From positions 1-48,910 of the IMG/VR virus record IMGVR_UViG_3300046820_000671: a stretch of DNA of 48,910 nt; one strand, given 5' to 3'. Position 1 is the stretch's first letter, and every line of letters begins with the position of its first letter. Source of the DNA: a virus. Positions 42,364-48,910 of the stretch are shown here, piece after piece. Both the position numbers and the translations under genes were made by a program. The notes under the pieces were generated by a model. That model saw nothing but the letters and a program-made list of their open reading frames with translations. It ran no database searches and was not told where the DNA came from.

Positions 42364-43997
42364 TTTATTTGATAAGCGATTTCCCAATGAACGCAGGTTC
42401 ACGTGCATTGGGTGCATATCGCATTGCTACAGCTCTTAGACAAAAAGGGCACCAAGTTGAAGTATTAGATTTTTCCATAGTATGGTCTCCGCAAGAGATA
42501 ATAGAATACATTGACGCTGGCCCAGCACCAACTTGGATTGGCTTTAGTACAACATTTTCTGCACCAAAGACAGGCGGTCGTGCCGCCACTGAAATGAGTG
42601 ATGTCAACGATATGTTAACACGATGGGACAAAGAGTGGGACAGGAAGTTCTTCAACGAAATGAAAAAGCGTTGCCCTGTATTGATCGGTGGCGCACGTAG
42701 CACAAGACTAAAATACTTTTATGATGCTGACTACTTTTTCACTGGATATGCTGACCAAGCAGTACTAGATTTAACAGATTACATTCTTGGTAATACGCAA
42801 GAACTTAAAACAACAACAGAAGTAATTAAACCACTAAGCAACTACTTCACAGATCCATACAACGTTGACATTATCAACTGCCAAGATGATTATCCTGTGC
42901 ATACTGTAGACAACATTACAACAGAATTCGTTGACGAGGACTTTATACAGCCAGGCGAAGTGTTGCCTATTGAAATTAGCAGAGGTTGTATTTTCAAGTG
43001 TGCGTTTTGTGCGTTTCCTTTGAACGGTAAAGCCAAGAACGATTACATTAGACCCGAAGACCAACTCATCGAAGACATCACACGCTATCAAACAAAATAC
43101 CAAAGCTACAACTATCTCCTAATGGATGATACTTTTAACGACACCGTTGAGAAGATGGAGATGATGGTACGAGTACAACAAGCAGTACCAGAGCCTTTTA
43201 ACTTTTGGACATATGGTAGACTAGACTTGCTAGCCAGTAAGCCAGAGATGATTGACTTAATTGGACCCAGCGGCTGGAGATACTTTAGCTTTGGTGTCGA
43301 AACATTTAACAAAGTTGCTGGCGCCAAGGTAGGCAAAGGTGGCAATATTGACAAACAAAAAGCCGCCCTAGCAACAATCAAAGAACGTTATCCTGAAGCT
43401 TGGTTCTTGCTTGAAATGATTATTGGTTTACCAGGCGACACTGACATTACTATTATTGAAAGCCTTAATTGGCTATTACAAAATCCTACGCTATGGGATG
43501 AGTTAAACTTTAAAGGCTTAGGAATCAACAAGCCAGAGTATTATACATGGACTAGCGATATTTCTAAGAATCCTGGCAAGTATAATATCACATTAAAAAA
43601 CGTTATTGAAACTGCCAGCAAGCCGCAGTATGCTTGGAAGCATGAAACAATGGACGGCTGGGAAGTAAATCCTTTGCTTGATTATATCAATGCCAAGCTT
43701 GCTGAAACAGCAAAAAGATATACACCTGTTATACCAGGAAGGCAAAAGTATTTGCACCACCAAGCTGATATGATTGGTCTAACAGATGAAATTGTACGTA
43801 AACATTACAACGGAAAATTCTCAGTGGCTTGGTTCTTAACAACATACAACATGTACCACAATTATAAATTGCAAAAGCTTGCCACTCGTGGTATCAAATG
43901 TCGTGTAAATAGGCTAACAGACAAAGACCACTTGCCAAAGGAATATGCTGGAGAGCAATACTTTCCTTTGCCAATAAAGAAAGCTACACTACTATGA
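42360..43997 (+). CDS. B12-binding-domain-type radical SAM protein
   Basis: 545 aa. The N-terminal ~150 residues have the layout of a cobalamin-binding Rossmann domain (YLISDFPMNAGSRALGAYRIATALRQKGH, WIGFSTTFS, CPVLIGGARS). The radical SAM core follows: RGCIFKCAFC (Cys210, 214, 217), YLLMDDTF, then FSFGVETF and MIIGLPGDT. Such enzymes often methylate or rearrange unactivated carbons. It is coupled by ATGA to an oxygenase, suggesting that both act on one substrate. Confidence 0.9.
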   Translation: MIYLISDFPMNAGSRALGAYRIATALRQKGHQVEVLDFSIVWSPQEIIEYIDAGPAPTWIGFSTTFSAPKTGGRAATEMSDVNDMLTRWDKEWDRKFFNEMKKRCPVLIGGARSTRLKYFYDADYFFTGYADQAVLDLTDYILGNTQELKTTTEVIKPLSNYFTDPYNVDIINCQDDYPVHTVDNITTEFVDEDFIQPGEVLPIEISRGCIFKCAFCAFPLNGKAKNDYIRPEDQLIEDITRYQTKYQSYNYLLMDDTFNDTVEKMEMMVRVQQAVPEPFNFWTYGRLDLLASKPEMIDLIGPSGWRYFSFGVETFNKVAGAKVGKGGNIDKQKAALATIKERYPEAWFLLEMIIGLPGDTDITIIESLNWLLQNPTLWDELNFKGLGINKPEYYTWTSDISKNPGKYNITLKNVIETASKPQYAWKHETMDGWEVNPLLDYINAKLAETAKRYTPVIPGRQKYLHHQADMIGLTDEIVRKHYNGKFSVAWFLTTYNMYHNYKLQKLATRGIKCRVNRLTDKDHLPKEYAGEQYFPLPIKKATLL

Positions 43998-44785
43998 TAT
44001 ACGCACCAATCGTTGGCAAACCATTACTAGAGTTAGATCAGTATTTTGACCTAACCAACTTTGATGAGTTTTCTAAACGTGTTAAGTTTGCAGTTGCCAA
44101 ATCAAGAAACATGTTTGGTATAGCTATCTCTGGACCAAGTACCCCTGGCATGATAACTTGGCTACCCGACGAGGGCTTCTTAGAAGCAGGTGACGGGAAG
44201 GCACAAGTCGAAGAGTATATGCGAGATCCGTCTACTCCCCAATGGGAAAAGGATGCATGGGACGATTTGAACTTTGACGAGAAATTAGTTGTTGCTATGT
44301 TGTCCACTCCATCAAAGTCCTTGTGTACTTCATTAGCATTAAGAAGAATCAAACAAGGTGCAGGCAATTCTGGCAAGTTTCACCTTAAACACTTAGAAGC
44401 AGAAACTGAAGATACACCAAATAGAAAAAACTTTGAGTTTGTTATAGACTGGATTAAACAACAGAATGTATTTGACGAAATTGGTCGTGTGCAGTTTTTT
44501 ATAAACACAGATGGACATGGTACTCCTATTCACAGAGATTATGCCAATAAGAGCCATGGAGATCAATTTATTTGGATACGCTTTTTCGACAATAAGCAAT
44601 TTTTTATATACGACAGTGATGACAAAATCAAGCATTATGTTCAAGGGCATATTGCTACATTTGACAATCATCAATGGCACGGCAGTGAACCAGGCCCAGG
44701 TATAGGTTTGAGTTTGCGAGTAGATGGGAAGTTTAACAGCGAGTTCTTAGACAAAACTGGCCTAGTAGACTATATAAGAAAATGA
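43994..44785 (+). CDS. 2OG-Fe(II) oxygenase-like protein (13)
   Basis: 263 aa, ATGA overlap with the radical SAM gene. GTPIHRDYANK (HxD), NHQWHGSEPG (distal His), GLSLRVDGKF (2OG arginine). The N-terminal 130 residues are not part of the core. Cotranslation with the B12-type radical SAM protein is the strongest hint in the window that the oxygenases serve a modification pathway. Confidence 0.82.
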   Translation: MIYAPIVGKPLLELDQYFDLTNFDEFSKRVKFAVAKSRNMFGIAISGPSTPGMITWLPDEGFLEAGDGKAQVEEYMRDPSTPQWEKDAWDDLNFDEKLVVAMLSTPSKSLCTSLALRRIKQGAGNSGKFHLKHLEAETEDTPNRKNFEFVIDWIKQQNVFDEIGRVQFFINTDGHGTPIHRDYANKSHGDQFIWIRFFDNKQFFIYDSDDKIKHYVQGHIATFDNHQWHGSEPGPGIGLSLRVDGKFNSEFLDKTGLVDYIRK

Positions 44786-45012
44786 GAGATTTAGAATTTG
44801 AACGTAAGTTTTATGGTAAGCTATTTGCCGGTGTAGGCTTGGCATTTATCATAGGCATGTTTAGTCTTTTTGCAGGACTTGAACTGCTATTGATTGATGC
44901 ATTTTGGCCCGACGAAGCAGGAATTTTTTGGACCTTGCAAGGCATTTGGATCATGGCCATAAGCATAGTTATTGCAAGTATCTTTAAATCGGCCCAAAAA
45001 CAACAAGGTTGA
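44782..45012 (+). CDS. Small two-TM membrane protein
   Basis: 76 aa, ATGA overlap with the oxygenase gene. Two hydrophobic helices (about 13-36 and 48-65) joined by DAFWPDEAG. Last gene of the radical SAM operon; could anchor or export a product. Not recognised. Confidence 0.72.
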   Translation: MRDLEFERKFYGKLFAGVGLAFIIGMFSLFAGLELLLIDAFWPDEAGIFWTLQGIWIMAISIVIASIFKSAQKQQG

Positions 45013-45037
45013 CCGTTTATCTTTTTTTTGTTACAAT
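45009..45037 (+). promoter_or_regulatory. sigma70 promoter
   Basis: TTGACC (45009-45014), 17-nt spacer, TACAAT (45032-45037). Confidence 0.8.
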
Positions 45038-45065
45038 ATAGCATTATTGGACAACGGAGATTGTA

Positions 45066-46136
45066 ATGTTAAAGATTCTACTGCTATCATTGGGCCTGTT
45101 ATCAAGCACAGCCAGTAGTGCTTGGTTTTTTAATACAGACTATCCTGAACCACCGCCTATTATTCGAACCAACGGCATGACAGGCGAAGAAATGAAACGC
45201 ATGAATTGGGGACAACGCTCTACAGATGAGCAAATTATGCGTTATGGTTTGCAGTCTTTCCAACCTCTAATCCCAGATTGGTCCGAGAAAAAATCAGGCA
45301 ATCTTTTAGCAAGCTGGAATCCTGTTTTTAACGGACAAAAAAATCCCACAGTAGTTTTACAGCATGGTGGCGTTGGTGGGCCTGGACCAACTGAATGGGG
45401 GCATGGTGCTTGGTTCAAGCGTCAGGGTTATAATGTATTAGTCCTTGATAGTTTCTGGAGCCGTGGCTTTGTTGCAAATTGGCGTAAGATAGATGGATCT
45501 GTTGGCTCACATGGTCGCCATATGTCTGAGTTAGGTGCAAACACTCGAGCAAGAGATGCCTTTGCGGCGGCAAAGTGGCTACAGCAACAACAAGAGGTTG
45601 ACTCAAGCAGGATTTATCTAATTGGAGGCAGTCAAGGCGGCTGGAGTGTGCTTCGTGCATTCACTGATGAAAAATCAATCACCAACAATTACAAAGGACT
45701 TTTCCGAGCTGGAGTAGCAATTTATCCAGTATGTTGGTCTTGGCAACAAACACCTGGCCAGCATGGCAATGGTGTTCCACAAATGTTGAACCCAAGACTT
45801 GGTCCATATCATTCACCATTGCTAATTTTAACAGTTGGCCTTGAGCCGCCTGGTGGTGCTACAGATATAAACGTATGCGATCCAAATATTATCAAATCAG
45901 CAACAAAGCACATTCGTTATCCAGATCAAACACACGCATTCGACTCCGACCCTCCACCAGGTGCACCGCGTGGTCGTTGCTGGCAAAGTTCCAATCCTCA
46001 CTGGTGCGGTGCATCCGGGGGCCGCGATGCAAATGGTAACTGCCGTGGATCACCAAAGCCAGACATGTGCGAAGATCCTGGTGCTACTGATACAGCAAGA
46101 CAAGACATGCTTAATTTTTTAGAACAATTTAAGTAA
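45066..46136 (+). CDS. Secreted dienelactone-hydrolase-like alpha/beta hydrolase
   Basis: 356 aa; CGGAGA upstream. Signal peptide MLKILLLSLGLLSSTASSA. Alpha/beta-hydrolase fold: VVLQHGGVGGPG (oxyanion region), IGGSQGGW (nucleophile Ser189), a later Asp and DQTHAFD (His). C-terminal ~60 residues are Cys/Gly/Pro-rich (RGRCWQSSNPHWCGASGG) and may form disulfides in the periplasm. Looks like acquired bacterial cargo. Substrate unknown. Confidence 0.86.
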   Translation: MLKILLLSLGLLSSTASSAWFFNTDYPEPPPIIRTNGMTGEEMKRMNWGQRSTDEQIMRYGLQSFQPLIPDWSEKKSGNLLASWNPVFNGQKNPTVVLQHGGVGGPGPTEWGHGAWFKRQGYNVLVLDSFWSRGFVANWRKIDGSVGSHGRHMSELGANTRARDAFAAAKWLQQQQEVDSSRIYLIGGSQGGWSVLRAFTDEKSITNNYKGLFRAGVAIYPVCWSWQQTPGQHGNGVPQMLNPRLGPYHSPLLILTVGLEPPGGATDINVCDPNIIKSATKHIRYPDQTHAFDSDPPPGAPRGRCWQSSNPHWCGASGGRDANGNCRGSPKPDMCEDPGATDTARQDMLNFLEQFK

Positions 46137-46453
46137 TGGCAAAAAGTACAATGCCAGAAGGCAAATGGTTTAAAGATAAGAAGACAGAGCATTGGCTTCG
46201 TTATAAAAAGTTTCACATCTTTGATGATGCCACTGGCGGTGAACATATTGCCTTGCAAGCTGACCTTCGTAAAGCAATGAGCGAAGCCGCAGAAATTTTA
46301 GAACAGCATAAGATTCCTATTGCTAACATTTACTCAGAGAACTATCTTGACCACCGAGTATATGGTAATGTTTACTGTGTTGCAATAGGATTTGAGTGTA
46401 GAGAAGATTTGGTTATGGCAAAGTTGGTGTTGAAGGCTGATGATTTTCAATAA
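46136..46453 (+). CDS. Phage protein, unknown
   Basis: 105 aa; ATG overlaps the hydrolase stop (TAATG). EGKWFKDKKTEHWLRYKKFHIFDD, then helix ALQADLRKAMSEAAEILEQHKIP and strands VYCVAIGFECRED. No domain recognised. Its 3' end overlaps the minus-strand zinc-motif gene by 41 nt. Confidence 0.7.
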   Translation: MAKSTMPEGKWFKDKKTEHWLRYKKFHIFDDATGGEHIALQADLRKAMSEAAEILEQHKIPIANIYSENYLDHRVYGNVYCVAIGFECREDLVMAKLVLKADDFQ

Positions 46454-46616
46454 CCGACCACTTCTTCATTGGACACCTAGATTTTACAAAGGTAGTCTTT
46501 GCAGGAAGAAAGCACCAGCACTTACTACAGGAAACAACAGATTGAACATAAAATTCACACCGAGTACAAATATCAAGCCTACGTTGTTTTTCGGTGTTGG
46601 GTACTCTTTCTAACAT
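46413..46616 (-). CDS. Small Cys-rich zinc-ribbon-like phage protein
   Basis: 67 aa from the ATG at 46616, fixed by a late element 4 nt upstream. RRLDICTRCEFYVQSVVSC-SKCWCFLPAKTTFVKSRCP fits a common phage family with a CxxC...CxxC zinc site. Late expression suggests an assembly or regulatory role; function unknown. It starts divergently 12 nt from the TTG gene at 46629. Confidence 0.78.
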   Translation of the reverse strand: MLERVPNTEKQRRLDICTRCEFYVQSVVSCSKCWCFLPAKTTFVKSRCPMKKWSVIENHQPSTPTLP

Positions 46617-46620
46617 AGGA

Positions 46621-46628
46621 TATTTATT
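46621..46628 (-). promoter_or_regulatory. Late promoter AATAAATA
   Basis: Minus strand; TAAATA ends 4 nt before the ATG at 46616. Confidence 0.6.
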
Positions 46629-46886
46629 TTGAAACGAGTATTGCTTAAAAATCTTCCATTGGGTGACCCAAGTGACGTAGAAATTTATGCGGCTGCGGCA
46701 GTATGGGATTGGACTCAGAAACCAGATGGAAAACAAGTAGTCGAGCAGTTTGGGATTACAACAGATAAAATGTATTGGACCAATGGCCCTATGTTGTCCT
46801 ATAGTATTACTGTAGACATCTGGGTAGATGTAGAAGAAGAAACTGAAATTTTATTGAAGTTGTCCGGATTGTGTCAACAAAGATAA
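46629..46886 (+). CDS. Conserved phage protein (TTG start)
   Basis: 85 aa from the TTG at 46629, AGGA 10 nt upstream. KRVLLKNLPLGDPSDVEIYAAAAVWDW, then SYSITVDIWVDVEEE. The LPLGDPSDVE block is familiar to me from T4-like aquatic phages. Function unknown. Confidence 0.72.
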   Translation: MKRVLLKNLPLGDPSDVEIYAAAAVWDWTQKPDGKQVVEQFGITTDKMYWTNGPMLSYSITVDIWVDVEEETEILLKLSGLCQQR

Positions 46887-46898
46887 AAGCTACCGCGT

Positions 46899-46904
46899 TA
46901 TAAT
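46899..46904 (+). promoter_or_regulatory. Possible -10 box for 46951
   Basis: TATAAT with no convincing -35 box; 47 nt before the start of the secreted Ala/Lys-rich protein. Confidence 0.4.
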
Positions 46905-46950
46905 AGTATACAGACAATAATGTGTGTATAACAAACTTAAAGGAAATTTT

Positions 46951-47184
46951 ATGAAATTAGTATCCGCACTTATCGCAACCATGTTTGCCGCTTCTGCATT
47001 TGCCGCTGAGCCAGCCAAGGCCCCAGCAACACCTGCCCCTGCCGCAACAGCTTCGGCCCCTGCAAAAGCAGAAGTTAAGAAAGAAGCAGAAGCCAAAAAG
47101 GACGAAAAAAAGCCTGTCAAAAGTGAGCCTGCAAAGAAAGACGCACCTAAAGCAGACGCAAAAGCCGCTACTCCAGCAAAGTAA
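46951..47184 (+). CDS. Secreted Ala/Lys/Pro-rich low-complexity protein
   Basis: 77 aa from the ATG at 46951 (AAAGGAAA upstream). Signal peptide MKLVSALIATMFAASAFA-AEP, then Ala/Pro/Lys repeats with alternating charge (KKEAEAKKDEKKP). Small proteins of this type are frequent in Betaproteobacteria, so a host origin is plausible. Probably periplasmic. Function unknown. Confidence 0.75.
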   Translation: MKLVSALIATMFAASAFAAEPAKAPATPAPAATASAPAKAEVKKEAEAKKDEKKPVKSEPAKKDAPKADAKAATPAK

Positions 47185-47185
47185 G

Positions 47186-47368
47186 TTTGATCTAGAAGAC
47201 AGTGACCTTGTTGTTGATGACGAGGTCACTTTTGGTCGTAATCGACAAAGTGCAAAGTTTGGCCAGTTGGTTGATGAAGAAGACACTGAGTTATCAGACT
47301 ATGTAAAATTTAGATTACGGCTCGCACGTCAATTGGCCATGGCCAGGTATAGAGAAACAAGGGGCTAA
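47186..47368 (+). CDS. Conserved-looking phage ORF without a clear start
   Basis: The frame encodes FDLEDSDLVVDDEVTFG... and a helical end DYVKFRLRLARQLAMARYRE that looks like real protein, but no ATG, GTG or TTG with a ribosome binding site lies at its beginning. An upstream in-frame ATG (46985) would translate the secreted protein out of frame. Either translation is reached by a +1 shift near the stop at 47182, or a rare start is used, or the gene is broken. Confidence 0.45.
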   Translation, partial: FDLEDSDLVVDDEVTFGRNRQSAKFGQLVDEEDTELSDYVKFRLRLARQLAMARYRETRG

Positions 47369-47411
47369 TGCCTCTTGTTCCTTTGATAAGTACACTAAAG
47401 GAGAGCATATT

Positions 47412-47786
47412 ATGGCTTATAGCGATAAAGTAGTTGATCATTATGAAAACCCACGTAATGTGGGGAGTTTTAGCAAAGACGATACAGACGTTGGCACAGG
47501 TATGGTTGGTGCTCCTGCTTGTGGTGACGTAATGAAATTACAAATTAAAGTTGAAGATGGTATCATTACAGATGCTAAATTTAAAACTTACGGATGTGGT
47601 TCAGCTATTGCATCAAGTAGTCTTATAACCGAAATGGTCAAGGGCATGACACTAGATCAAGCAGGTGCAATTAAAAATTCTGAAATCGCAGAAGAACTGG
47701 CTTTACCTCCGGTAAAGATCCACTGTAGCATTCTAGCCGAAGATGCTATCAAGGCCGCAGTAGAAGATTACAGGAAAAAACACTAA
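47412..47786 (+). CDS. iscU: Iron-sulfur cluster scaffold IscU
   Basis: 124 aa; AAAGGAG upstream. Scaffold residues all present: Cys37 and Asp39 (PACGDV), Cys62 (YGCGSA), His104-Cys105 (KIHCS), plus LPPVK, the HscA chaperone-binding motif. Builds 2Fe-2S clusters with host IscS. Coupled to iscA (TAATG). In a phage with two radical SAM proteins it could support Fe-S supply (inference). Confidence 0.96.
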   Translation: MAYSDKVVDHYENPRNVGSFSKDDTDVGTGMVGAPACGDVMKLQIKVEDGIITDAKFKTYGCGSAIASSSLITEMVKGMTLDQAGAIKNSEIAEELALPPVKIHCSILAEDAIKAAVEDYRKKH

Positions 47787-48106
47787 TGGTCCGGCTAACA
47801 GAGCCAGCCGCTAAAAAGATACAAAACATGTTGAGCCGACGTGGTTCAGGCGTTGGCATCAGACTTGGTGTTAAAACAACAGGTTGCTCTGGACTTGCTT
47901 ATGTGTTAGAATATGTTGACGCACCGCAAACAGGCGATGAACATTTTGAGGCGTCAGGTTGCCAAATATTTGTTGATCCTAAAAGTTGTGTGTACTTGCA
48001 AGGACTCACTGTAGACTATATCCGCAAAGGTTTACAGGAGGGGTTTGAGTTTTTAAACCCAAACGAGAGAGATCGTTGTGGTTGCGGTGAAAGTTTTAGA
48101 GTCTAA
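47786..48106 (+). CDS. iscA: Iron-sulfur carrier IscA (A-type)
   Basis: 106 aa, overlapping iscU by 1 nt. The three conserved cysteines are present: Cys34 (TTGCSGLAY) and Cys98/Cys100 (DRCGCGESF). Passes Fe-S clusters, notably 4Fe-4S, to target enzymes. With iscU it forms a minimal isc pair lacking iscS, hscA, hscB and fdx, which must come from the host. Confidence 0.95.
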   Translation: MVRLTEPAAKKIQNMLSRRGSGVGIRLGVKTTGCSGLAYVLEYVDAPQTGDEHFEASGCQIFVDPKSCVYLQGLTVDYIRKGLQEGFEFLNPNERDRCGCGESFRV

Positions 48107-48116
48107 GGAGACTGAT

Positions 48117-48422
48117 ATGAAAAAGTTAGTTGCAGTTTTATTATTAGCAGTTGCATCAACGTCAGTAATGGCACAACATTACGGACATGGTATTCGACAC
48201 AATCACCATCGCGGCCATTACTATGGTGGTAACTGGGCCGCACCTTTGATCATTGGCGGGGTAGTTGGTTATGCACTTACTCGTCCAGCACCAGTTGTAA
48301 TTGAGCAACCTCCTGTGTATGTACAACCACAATATCCAACTGTAGTGCAACCACAATGTATACGCTACATCTTTCAAGACCAATACGGACAGACAATTAG
48401 GGAAGAAGTTCGTTGCAATTAA
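48117..48422 (+). CDS. Secreted His/Tyr-rich small protein
   Basis: 101 aa from the ATG at 48117 (AAGGAG 8 nt upstream). Signal peptide MKKLVAVLLLAVASTSVMA-Q, His/Gly-rich stretch HYGHGIRHNHHRGHYYGG, a glycine-rich hydrophobic segment (LIIGGVVGYAL) and a Pro/Gln-rich middle. Two Cys near the end. Similar small proteins are common in Betaproteobacteria; the His-rich part may bind metal. Possibly host-derived. Confidence 0.78.
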   Translation: MKKLVAVLLLAVASTSVMAQHYGHGIRHNHHRGHYYGGNWAAPLIIGGVVGYALTRPAPVVIEQPPVYVQPQYPTVVQPQCIRYIFQDQYGQTIREEVRCN

Positions 48423-48449
48423 AAAATAGTTCTGTTACAATAGAACTAT
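48413..48449 (+). promoter_or_regulatory. sigma70 promoter with inverted repeat over -10 and start
   Basis: TTGCAA (48413-48418), 17-nt spacer, TACAAT (48436-48441). ATAGTTCT/AGAACTAT (48426-48433/48442-48449) encloses the -10 box and the ATG, which lies 6 nt after the -10 box. Confidence 0.7.
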
Positions 48450-48696
48450 GCAAATAAACGAACTTCACGAAATTGATCAACTACTGGCGTATGTTGATCC
48501 TAAATATTGGGATACATTTTGCGATGTCTGGTATCAAGATCTTGATGCTTACAAGGAACACCCCTACAGTTTAGTCTTAATGGCTAATGCAGTTTTAAAC
48601 CATTGGGACATTCCTTTATATGTTGAAGATGTATCTTGGGCAGACAAAGACAAATGTTTTATTTGGCATTTCATTAAACAAAAAGGAACAGAATGA
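48448..48696 (+). CDS. Phage protein, unknown, predicted leaderless
   Basis: 82 aa; the ATG sits at the predicted +1. Acidic, Trp/Tyr-rich ([26 protein letters not shown]), helical. Overlaps clpP by 4 nt (ATGA), so it is coupled to the protease subunit. It could be an adaptor or anti-ClpP factor, but only position suggests this. Confidence 0.7.
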   Translation: MQINELHEIDQLLAYVDPKYWDTFCDVWYQDLDAYKEHPYSLVLMANAVLNHWDIPLYVEDVSWADKDKCFIWHFIKQKGTE

Positions 48697-48910
48697 GTTT
48701 AGTACCAATGGTCGTTGAAAAGACCGGAACAGGTGAGCGAGCATATGACATTTACAGTCGCTTGCTTAAAGAGCGTATCATCATGCTCGAAGGAGAAGTA
48801 AATGATCAGATGGCAAATTTGATTGTTGCTCAGTTGCTTTATCTTGAAGCAGAAAATCCAGAGAAAGATATCAGCTTGTTTATCAACAGCCCAGGTGGTA
48901 GTGTCACAGC
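48693..48910 (+). CDS. clpP: ATP-dependent Clp protease proteolytic subunit ClpP (3' partial)
   Basis: The first 72 residues are visible and the gene runs off the window. [62 protein letters not shown] are canonical ClpP and closely resemble Burkholderiales ClpP. The catalytic Ser, His and Asp lie beyond the end, so activity cannot be judged. It could form or alter host Clp complexes that degrade tmRNA-tagged and other proteins. Confidence 0.95.
   Translation, partial: MSLVPMVVEKTGTGERAYDIYSRLLKERIIMLEGEVNDQMANLIVAQLLYLEAENPEKDISLFINSPGGSVT

Noticed and set aside
46985-47184. Start of an ORF at 46985 (Leu/Pro/Gln-rich)
   Set aside because: It is the secreted Ala/Lys-rich gene read out of frame; only the part after 47186 looks protein-like.

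Overview
This window is a piece of a large T4-like (myovirus-type) phage genome, AT-rich and tightly packed. The evidence is a PAAR spike-tip protein, an M15 peptidase, class Ia ribonucleotide reductase, a T4-Pnk-like kinase, T4-type late promoter octamers and a very large tRNA array. The host is probably a betaproteobacterium (inference): the tmRNA tag ANDSQFALAA is of the AND..FALAA type, the ClpP start looks Burkholderiales-like, and many promoters are near-perfect sigma70 sites.

Layout. 1-2304: structural/unknown genes and a PD-(D/E)XK nuclease. 2379-9778: an nrdA-nrdB-glutaredoxin operon that also carries a class II aldolase-like gene, an alternative oxidase and several small membrane proteins. 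9780-12545: spike tip, M15 peptidase and a large tail/virion candidate. 12542-13190: a two-piece, circularly permuted tmRNA with a protein gene in the spacer between its pieces. 13290-19570: an outer-membrane beta-barrel candidate, a secreted subtilase and small phage genes. 19574-45012: 39 tRNA genes covering all 20 amino acids, about ten other structured RNAs, 13 genes of 2-oxoglutarate/Fe(II)-oxygenase type, two radical SAM proteins, a methyltransferase, AhpC/AhpD, a phosphatase, an SGNH protein and a D,D-carboxypeptidase. 45066-48910: a secreted hydrolase, small proteins, IscU, IscA and the start of ClpP.

What stands out. (1) At least 14 start codons lie 4-5 nt after a T4-late-type element (NNTAA[A/G]TA), and several others lie 5-8 nt after a sigma70 -10 box. 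Both spacings put the predicted transcription start at or beside the ATG, so many genes should make leaderless mRNA. The phage also encodes an initiator-like tRNA with a C1-A72 mismatch. (2) The M15 gene has its ribosome binding site inside a 12-bp hairpin whose loop holds a late promoter, the design known from T4 gene e. (3) The permuted tmRNA keeps the G3-U70 alanine signal and lies in the same genome as a ClpP. (4) Two RNAs, at 22234 and 23787, share a core, have unrelated but perfectly paired closing stems, and show covariation: a good candidate for an undescribed phage RNA class. (5) The oxygenase genes are spread among the tRNAs under late promoters and next to radical SAM and methyltransferase genes, which suggests a modification system of unknown target.

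All calls come from reading the sequence; no database search was run.
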